DNA of 17,913 nt from Oehlia diaphana (Eukaryota; Glomeromycota; Glomeromycetes; Glomerales; Glomeraceae), in contig QZLH01001392.1 in the NCBI GenBank assembly GCA_003833135.1, forward strand, positions 12,212 to 30,124. The letters run 5' to 3'. Made by a program: the position numbers and the translations under genes. Below, one piece after another: positions 10,300-17,913 of the stretch. Under the pieces are notes generated by a model. That model searched no databases. It saw nothing but the letters and a program-made list of their open reading frames with translations, and was not told the origin of the DNA. The stretch's first letter is position 1. Every line of letters starts with the position of its first letter.

Positions 10300-11637
10300 A
10301 ATCCATTTATAATTGTGTGTCTGTATTAAATCGATATTTTCAAAATCACTCAGCTATTGCACCATTAGATTTATTTAGTGAACTAGTTTTCAAACCTCTG
10401 TTAAATGTTGTACACTCCAAAATACATGAGAATGAACAACTTAACAGTTTGAATATTAAGAAAGGTGTAGATTCACTTACTGAAGATGAACAAAAGCAAA
10501 CATTATGTCATTCAAGTATGCGTGGTGATAATCCAGAAGAACTGCTATATATGTAGGGTTTTTTTCTGGATAGCCAATCTCATCTGCTTATAATGGAAGT
10601 TATATTAATATTATGACTTCTGATTTTCAAAGACGACCTGATAAAGGTTATAATTTTATAATAATACATGAAAAAAATAATCAAGGTAGACAAATTTCCA
10701 TGTAAAATCTACTAACAGTAAACTGTTCTATAATAATTACTTATTTTTATTTTATGATTAAATAAGGTGGTCTAAATTTACGTTATAAAAAAGGCAAAAT
10801 AAATCTCACTTGATGAATTTGAAACAACTAATGGACCTTGCCATAATATATCAAAATATTTACGTTTATGACCTGAAAATGCAGAATTCAACTTTTATTT
10901 ACAGCCCATTAGTGATATTAAAAGTAATCTTCTTTACTGTATATTACTTTTTTTAGTTTGACTTATTTTATAACTAATTACTCATTTAATTCTAGAAATT
11001 AATGAAGACTTATGGTATTTTCCCCTTCATCTTGATCAGGATAAATTAAATCAAATGCTTAAAACAATTGCTACTGAAACTGGAATTGATACAAAATTTC
11101 AAATCATTTTACAAGAAAATCTGCTATTTAGAATTTAAATAATCAAGATGTTGATGCACAGCAAATTATGGTATTTTCTGGACATCATTCTTTAGCAGGA
11201 GTCAATACATACAGAATGCCTAATGAAAAGCAGATGATGGAAGTGACAAAAAAGGCTTTTCCAGCACGATCAAATCCTTTTATCGTTGGTAAAAGCAGTA
11301 CATTAGTAAATATATAAAAAGACATTTTATTTGATAATAGTACAATATTTAATTTTTATTTTTATTATAGAATACAATAAGAAGCTCTGAGTTTATAAGA
11401 AATTCTTCTATTTCAATTGAAGTAGCTTCTAAAGGTACATAAATAATTATTATCTTTTCTAAAAATAATAATTATAAAATGACATTTTTATCATTTGAGA
11501 ATATTGATATAGAAGAGTACTGTGAATCAATCATTGGTTTAAAAAGCACTAGTACTAAAGAAATTGCAAGTACAAAAGTAACTAAATGTAATAAATTTAA
11601 ACGCCTTTTAAAGGAAAATTCAGGTCGCCTCTTATAG
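10300..11637 (+). pseudogene. DUF3504/Crypton-like tyrosine recombinase, decayed and lacking its 5' exons
   Basis: Reads as spliced exons: 10300-10685, 10767-10923, 10996-11305, 11371-11434 and 11513-11637, with GT-AG introns between them. The core-binding part is recognisable from SIYNCVSVLNRYF through GVDSLTEDEQK to PEELLYM. A middle block contains NGPCHNISKYL and FYLQPI. The catalytic block shows NHFTRKSAI (His 11105-11107, Arg 11114-11116) and SGHHSLAGVNTY (His 11183-11185, candidate nucleophile Tyr 11210-11212), the H-x-x-R ... GH ... Y series of tyrosine recombinases. Stops interrupt it at 10554, 10571, 10868 and 11129, and frameshifts occur near 10560, 10798 and 11098. There is no start; the first exon begins directly at an acceptor. 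The family match (ZMYM/QRICH1/KIAA1958-type C-terminal domain, Crypton-derived) is from memory of motifs, not a search. Confidence 0.75.
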
Positions 11638-12425
11638 ATTTAAATAAGTAATAAGTGATAACTCTCAATTCTCAAAATATGACTTTTGATTTGGAGGAAA
11701 TGAAAGTTCATATCACTAATTGTAATGTAACTATAAATATTAGTAAAAATTAAATGTGAATGTTTGTAAATGTATTGATATATATTATAATAATAGCAAA
11801 CCAATAAAAATTAATAAATTGTAAGTTGTAACTATTCAATTAAACTATAGTTACTATAGTTTATCATACTGATTAAATAGTTTATAAATGGCAAAAAAAA
11901 TACTAGATGCCCATTAGTGGCTAGATGATAATACTAATTATTTATTTTACTAGTTTAATACTTTAATTATTAATTAATAAATTTTATTTTGTTATTTTAA
12001 TATATAATTTATAATTAATTTATATATATTAAAAATTAATACTCTTTTACTTTTAGTTTTTTGTATGAATTTAATAATCAAAATATATTTGGATAGAATT
12101 CTAAATATTTAATATATAACTCATAATTGGTTTGCATTAAAATTAATGCTTTTTTTTTTTTTTTTACTATTATTTTAACAGATTTGAATTTTGTTTTACA
12201 AAGATTTATTGTAAAAAAAAAATAAAAAAAAAAATTCTTAAAAAAATCTATGAATCTATTTAATAATTTAATATTGACTTCAATAAACATTATAATAATA
12301 GGATCTAAAATAATAAAGTATGTTAACTATAAATAGCAGTAATGGAAATATGGAATACGTGACTTTACTGCGGATCGGTGCATCTTTAAAAAAAAAATAT
12401 TTTTTTAGTCGAGCGATTTAATAAT
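11638..12425. other. AT-rich spacer, possible last recombinase exon, kinase upstream region
   Basis: A short asparagine-rich frame (about 11669-11753, containing KVHITNCNVTINISKN) may be a displaced or final exon of the recombinase gene, because such tails are common in related fungal proteins. The rest is low-complexity A/T. A poly-A/poly-T block at about 12388-12408 lies just before the kinase start codon. Confidence 0.35.
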
Positions 12426-13991
12426 ATGGCTTGCAAATTAGATTCTGCAAAATATTTGTTTAAATATCCGGTAATTTAAATGGCATTTATACTTGAAAAT
12501 TTCCCTACTAATTTAGATCAGGTGTGTTGTTGAAATTAAATTTCTTTTTTAGAGATACGCTATTCCCGCTCCTAGCGAAGGAAAGAAAGTAAACGAAGAA
12601 GACCCATATGAAATTGTTTATATTGACGACTTAGACAAACGAAAAGCTGCGTATGGAATATGTTTACAGTGTAATGAACCTGGTACAGGAAACAATTGGT
12701 GTAGACCTTGCAACGCTAAAAGATTTAGGGAAGAATTTAAAAATTGGACAAGTGGAAATAAGATTATTGATGAATTTATACAAGAATCACAACTTAATGC
12801 AGTATATTACACACAATTTCTTGAATGGGTCCCTTTTGATAAATTTGAAAATGTTACTTTTGTTGCCAGAGGAGGTTTTGGTAAAATTTATAGAGCCTAT
12901 TGGCGTGAAGGATACATATCATATTGGAATCATAAAGAACAAAAATGGTTGAGACGAAGTATACCTGTTGCATTAAAAAGTTTGGATGGTTCTTCTGATA
13001 TAAGCATTGATTTTATCAATGAGGTAATGATATTGTTAAACACGTGAATGTATTTAACAATATATATATATCTCTCTCTTAATAATTAATAATTTTAATT
13101 ATTTTTTTTCAGATCAGATCTCATCTACAGATTAATGTTGCTCATGATATTATTGAATGCTATGGAATAACACAAGATCCAGCTAGTAAAAATTATATGA
13201 TGATATTAGAATTTTGTGGTGACGGAAATTTACGTAATTACGTAGCTAATTCTAAAGAGTATATACCTTACGATGAAAAAACTTATGATTTATACCAAAT
13301 TGTAAAAGGTCTTAAAACTATTCACGATGCGGGGAAGGTTCATAAAGATTTTCATTCAGGCAATATATTATGTGAAAATGTAGGAGCATGTATAGCTATG
13401 TATATTAGTGATTTAGGACTTTGTCGACCAGTAGAACAATTAGATAGTGGAAAAATTTATGGAGTATTGCCGTATGTAGCTCCTGAAGTATTACATGGAA
13501 AGCAATATAGTCCAGCTGCGGATATTTATTCGTTTGGCATTGTGATGAACGAATTTTTATCTGAGGAGTACCCTTTTGGCAATATTCCTCATAATTACGC
13601 TCTTATAAAGAATATTCTTGGTGGAACTAGACCGGAAATATCCGAACATGTTCCGAAATTCCTTGTAGATGTTATTATGAAATGTTGGAACGCTAAGGCT
13701 GAAGATAGACCAACTGCCAAAGAATTGGTTCGTGTATTTGGGGAATGGATAGATGAAAAAGATGATGAAAATAGTGAAATTTATTTTCAAATTAAAAAAG
13801 GCGACGAAAAGTATGAAGAATGCAAATCGAAAAATATAACTAAAAATACATCATCAATAAATGCATTAATAAATAAATCAGATGACAATAGTTTTAAATT
13901 CACTCAAACGCATCCACAAGCTATATATACTAGTAGAAATCTTGATTTCGAGATATCATCTGATATAGAGTTAATATTAGGTAATTTTTAA
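12426..13991 (+). CDS. Protein kinase with N-terminal Cys4 motif (mycorrhizal-fungus expanded family)
   Basis: Three exons: 12426-12470, 12553-13023 and 13113-13991, giving about 464 residues with all phases at codon boundaries. The ATG opens MACKLDSAKYLFKYP, and reading past the first donor meets a stop at once. Residues 52-68 form C-x2-C-x9-C-x2-C (CLQC ... WCRPC), followed by FKNWTSGN, a linker I associate with kinases expanded in Rhizophagus. The kinase domain shows ARGGFGKIY (loop near 122, first glycine replaced), VALK (Lys 157), Glu 172, hinge ILEFCGDGNL, VHKDFHSGN (Asp 251, Asn 256; HKD instead of HRD), DLG 272-274 (instead of DFG), PYVAPE (to 297), DIYSFGIVMNE and CWNAKAEDRP. The key catalytic residues are present, so it should be active. 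The substrate is unknown. An alternative 3' splice (GTAATT at 13981 to CAG at 14050) would end the protein in a single Asp and TGA, about 462 residues. Confidence 0.9.
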
Positions 13992-14055
13992 TATAACATT
14001 TGATTTTCATCTTTAAACTGTAAATAATTTATTTTTTTTTTTTTTTACAGATTGA

Positions 14056-15600
14056 TTGAATAATGTTGATAATTAAAATAATTTTTTATACTCAGTTTTT
14101 GACGACGAATAATAAGAATAATACAATACTGAAGTTTTTTTTTTATATCATCATTATTTCATTTTTACCGCTTTTTTTACAATATTATTTATACTGGTTG
14201 GGTATAACTGTATGGAGATCTGACTATAACAATGAAACTTATAATGTCGTAATTTTTTGTAAATAAATTACCATATTTATATTTCTGTAATTTCATATGA
14301 TATTAATAATCAAGAATTATGAGCCACAATTTTATCATAATAGTAATAATAATACATTTTATGATGTTTCAAATAAAGATCATGGTGCAAACGAAAGATG
14401 GATGAACTTAAAAAAGAAAGTTTTAAAAAATATTTAGAACTATAAAATAAAATTAAATAAATGTGTTTACATATGATAACACTGTAGTGCGTTCACATCA
14501 ATTGGAGCAAAGCCCATATTCTAAATTAAGAACTTCCCATATTTGTATCGAGACTATTGACATTTGGTAATAAATGCTGTATTTTTAACTTAAGGAAATG
14601 ATCACATATGATCCGCAGAAGAAACAATAGAAAAAATCTTTTTTAAGATGAATAGGATCAGGCCATCGGGACATTCGATACATATTTAAACTATAATTTC
14701 TGGTTTTCTAAGAATCTAAGTTTCGAAATTAATCAAAGTGAAACGTACACCTTTGTAATAATAACCTGCAGAACTTAAATTTTGGGCAGTATTTATTGTA
14801 ATGCCTTACCAGGAATATCAATATTTTAATAAAGTCACGTGATTTTTGAACCGGCTGATTTACATATTATATTAAAAAAAGCAAAGTATCATTATTAAGG
14901 CGCTGTAACTCAGTTCACCTTGTGACGTAAAAATAAAAAATAAATATACTGAAAAAATACAAGTATACGGAATTATATATTGATAAATTTTGATGATATT
15001 TATGGATTAAAAAATATATTATATATTATATAACATAAATTTTAATGATTTTTTTAACCTTTAGTGCTTCACATATATAAAATTTCTTTCATTTTATTAG
15101 ATTTTATTAATATCAATTGTTAAATAAAACAATTTTTTATAATTTTATTAATTTAATTCTTGATTTTTTTTTGTATTCAGATAGTATGTTATAATAATTA
15201 AAAATTTTTTATTATAATTACTTATGCAAACTAATACTTTAATATACAATAAAAATAAATATATATGTATACATATATAATAATATTTAAAATAAAAATA
15301 TTAAATTGTAATATAATATATATAATAATATATAATAAAATCCTTTATAATAAAAATAAGGTAGACAAATTGTTATTCATGTTAGTACCTTAATCTTTAT
15401 GTTTTTTTTTTACAGCCCCCTCTTTCCCCTTTTTTTAATTTGTACTTTTTTTTTGTAAAAATTATTATATTTTATATATTATTTATATAATTTAAAATCA
15501 ATTATAAAAAAAAAAAAAAAATTAATTATTATTAAAGGTAAGGTTCATACTAAATAGTAAGTTTTTATTATGTACAAAGCCACATATTGCAAAAATTTTG
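14056..15600. other. AT-rich spacer downstream of the kinase
   Basis: No gene recognised. A hydrophobic 67-codon frame (14063-14266) is a low-complexity A/T artefact. The part 14480-14940 is somewhat less AT-rich and contains GTCACGTGAT (about 14835-14844) but no convincing exon. 15240-15360 is simple TA/AT sequence. Confidence 0.5.
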
Positions 15601-15601
15601 T

Positions 15602-15759
15602 TACTGTAATACAGGTCCTGATTAATTCATGCAAAGATTCATCAGTGGCTTTTTTGAACTTTAATACCTGTTTTTTATAACGTAAAAAATTAAGGTTTTC
15701 AGAATGGGCCAGGCCTCTATTCTTTTTAAAAAGTTGATGACATCTTTAGTATTACAGTA
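15602..15759. repeat. Short inverted repeat bounding a 158-base MITE-like segment
   Basis: TACTGTAATAC at 15602-15612 is the exact reverse complement of GTATTACAGTA at 15749-15759. The enclosed segment is less AT-rich than its surroundings. No target-site duplication was established and the arms are short, so a miniature element is only a suggestion. Confidence 0.4.
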
Positions 15760-17277
15760 CTCGGGTTACTGCGCTACCTGATACATTTAATATTAATATT
15801 ATTACATAATATATATATGTTGCCAAATTTCTAAATAAACACGGATAATAAATGGTAAATTAACTAATTAACTAAATATTCTTTTTTTTTGGTAAAAAAA
15901 ACCCTTGAATTATAATTCATCGGAAAATAAATTCTTTTTTTTTTTTGTTAAAAAAAAATTTTTTTTTTAAAAAAAAAAAATAGATGAAATAATTATATTA
16001 TTGAAAATAATTTCTAATATACTTACAATAGCGGTTAAACGGTAACTTAATCAAGTCACAATTACACATTATTTGTTGTTTAATGCAGAATGTGCATATT
16101 CTAAGAGTCGGGTACCTAATAGTCCTGGGCGCAGCATATATACCCTATTAAAGATCAGATAGGAAAATCATCTTTCCGGAGAAATTAAGAAAGAATGATT
16201 ATTGGATTAATTTCTAACAATCAATCTAAGACACGAGGTTGATCAAAATAACGAATTATAATTGTTTCTTAGACTCTATATTCTCTCCCTTTTTTGATCG
16301 TAATACTCTTTGACTGGATGTCTTGCAAATGTGATACAATATACAGTATATAGATTAGTTTTGATTGAAAAAATGACTTACTTAAGAATAATAATTTTTT
16401 TTTTTTTTTTATAAACGTAATATTTCATAAATAGTTTCTTTTCTTTTATTTATTTATATCAACAAGAGCACCAAATATCAAACATAAATATTTTAATTTA
16501 AACAAAAATATTTATTAATTACTATACTTGCCATTTTATGATCCCTAGATTAAAAAAAGATCATGTTAAAAAATTTATGTATAGTTTATGAATAAAATTA
16601 TATCTTTAGAACTGGATTAAATACCTGTTTTACATATTATCTTTCGTTCTTTGTAGGACGCAATCCGTCATTTTCTTTATGTTGCAAAAAATAATAAATA
16701 ATGTTAATCAGGAATTTGTTTTGTAATCTTGTAACATTTAACAAATACAAAAAAATCAAAAAGGATAAATGATTTAATTGTTAAAGAAAACAATCGAATT
16801 AGTGTAAAATCTTTTTATTATTAATCTTGTTCTTTAAATTTTTTTTTTTCCCTTAATTAATCTGTACATAGTATCGATCAACGCAAAATGAAACCTACTT
16901 TATCATAGTATACTCGGCAAAAAATGTCTTGACAATCTATGTAAAATTCATATTAAGTAATGGCAATAACATATCAGAGTCCAATATCTGCACAAAGATC
17001 CAAATTTTAAAAAATGATACAGTACATAAAAACGCGATAATTGTAAATAATTTTTTTTTTTTTTGAAATAATCGCGTAATACATAATTACATCATACGTA
17101 TATCTCTCCATATTTGTTAATATTGTCTGTCGTACAATATTTTTTCAAAAAATTTCTCTAGATATCTAATATAATGACGAATATTTTAGAAAGAAATTAA
17201 TCGACAGCCCAATCAAAAAAAGAATTTTTTTTTTTTTTTTTTTGAATAAATTACTGACACGGGGAATTAATACATTG
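15760..17277. other. AT-rich spacer with scattered splice-like and exon-like signals
   Basis: Homopolymer runs are frequent (15880-15985, 16390-16410, 17050-17065, 17225-17243). A possible plus-strand terminal exon, DAIRHFLYVAKNNK then stop, follows a TTTGTAG acceptor at about 16658-16702. A strong donor-like GTAAGTATATTAG on the minus strand occurs at about 16025-16013. The stretch 16070-16350 is less AT-rich and has short open frames on both strands that I could not join into a gene. Confidence 0.35.
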
Positions 17278-17584
17278 TTAATATGTCAACTTAATCCCTT
17301 TTCTGGTCAAACACTCAACACAAAAAGAACACATAAAATTGGCTTCCATAATTCTTCTTTCGCACGCTGCTTTAAACAAGGTGTCATTGTGCAGTAGTGT
17401 TTTTATAAATGCTAATCCATTTTCATAGAATTTTGTACATTTCCTCGGTTTTTCAACATAATTAAAGTTAAGATTTGAGGATTAAACGGAAAGATGATTT
17501 TCTTGTTGAACAAATATGCATTAACTTGGTTTTTTTTAAAAAAAAGAACTTACCTCACCAATATTGTAAAGTTATAGATTGATG
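17278..17584 (-). CDS. Possible 3' end of an unrecognised spliced gene
   Basis: A minus-strand frame is open from 17481 to the TAA at 17278 and has balanced amino-acid use unlike the A/T noise around it. It contains CTKFYENGLAFIKTLLHN and a cysteine-rich CSFCVEC near the end. It has no upstream ATG. A good donor (GAG|GTAAGT, intron from 17553) and an acceptor at 17444 join it in frame to a 31-base microexon (17584-17554) that itself follows a CTAAAC branch-like site and a CTAAG acceptor. The 5' part would lie upstream or beyond the window. The product is unknown. Confidence 0.35.
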
Positions 17585-17836
17585 CTTAGGTAAAATTGTT
17601 TAGCTCCCCAAAAAATGGTAAAAAAAAGATACTCTTTTTTTTTAATAAGGGTTATAATCTATAATTTGTGTATTTAACAGAAAAAATACGTTTTTCTTTG
17701 TGTAAAATTTTAAATAAAATGGCATTTTGAAACATGTTGGTTTGTTTAGAACTCCAATTTTTTAAATATTAAACAACTTTAGTTAGTAATATTACGTATA
17801 CTATAGTTTTAAATATCAGTAAGGATTGTTGTTTTA

Positions 17837-17837
<1 letters not shown>

Positions 17838-17880
<43 letters not shown>

Positions 17881-17913
17881 TTTTTTTTATTTTTTTTTTT
17901 TCCTAAAAAAAAA
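17838..17913. repeat. Homopolymer fold-back at the window end
   Basis: A run of 39 A (17838-17876) is followed by T runs broken by a single A (17877-17901), then CCT and A to the end. The A and T tracts can pair with each other. It could be a genuine low-complexity tract or an assembly end artefact. Confidence 0.7.

Noticed and set aside
12078..12290. Minus-strand 70-codon frame rich in Phe, Lys and Ile
   Set aside because: Translation of A/T homopolymer sequence; no domain.
13060..13080. TA/TC microsatellite in the second kinase intron
   Set aside because: Short simple repeat in an intron with no sign of function.
14063..14266. Hydrophobic 67-codon frame just after the kinase
   Set aside because: Phe/Ile/Leu-rich reading of low-complexity A/T; no splice link that would make it part of the kinase.
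1..17913. tRNA, rRNA or CRISPR array
   Set aside because: No cloverleaf, ribosomal segment or regularly spaced repeat-spacer series was seen on either strand by eye.

Overview
The window looks like nuclear DNA of an arbuscular mycorrhizal fungus (Glomeromycotina, Rhizophagus/Glomus type). This is inferred from very AT-rich, homopolymer-laden spacers, small GT-AG introns of about 60-110 bases, and four gene types that are expanded in those genomes: a Crinkler (CRN)-type protein, a Helitron Rep-helicase, a tyrosine-recombinase (DUF3504/Crypton-like) protein, and a serine/threonine or tyrosine-type kinase with an N-terminal Cys4 motif. No database search was possible.

Layout. 1-240 holds short direct repeats followed by three consecutive hairpins. 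955-1650 is a less AT-rich island with degenerate internal repeats and no recognised gene. 1939-4051 (minus) is a six-exon CRN gene: a helical N-terminal extension, a ubiquitin-like CRN header, a second beta-grasp-like segment and a PD-(D/E)xK nuclease domain, with one frameshift near 2550. 5193-9951 (plus) is a nearly full-length but dead Helitron RepHel ORF with a 23-residue tandem repeat, a zinc-finger-like cysteine cluster, an HUH Rep domain, a two-tyrosine motif and a PIF1-type helicase, broken by 22 in-frame stops and at least two frameshifts. 9970-10093 carries an iterated motif just 3' of it. 10300-11637 (plus) is a decayed DUF3504-type tyrosine recombinase without its upstream exons. 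12426-13991 (plus) is an intact three-exon kinase gene of about 464 codons. 14056-17277 is AT-rich spacer with one MITE-like inverted repeat and a few exon-like signals. 17278-17584 (minus) may be the 3' end of another spliced gene. The window ends in a homopolymer fold-back.

How the parts relate. The kinase is the only gene that reads as fully intact, and the CRN gene is one frameshift away from intact. The centre (about 5.2-11.7 kb) is a transposon graveyard in which a Helitron lies directly against a beheaded recombinase gene. The Helitron decay is dominated by changes explained by C-to-T or G-to-A transitions, consistent with deamination of methylated cytosine in silenced repeats. No operon-like logic is expected; the genes appear independent.
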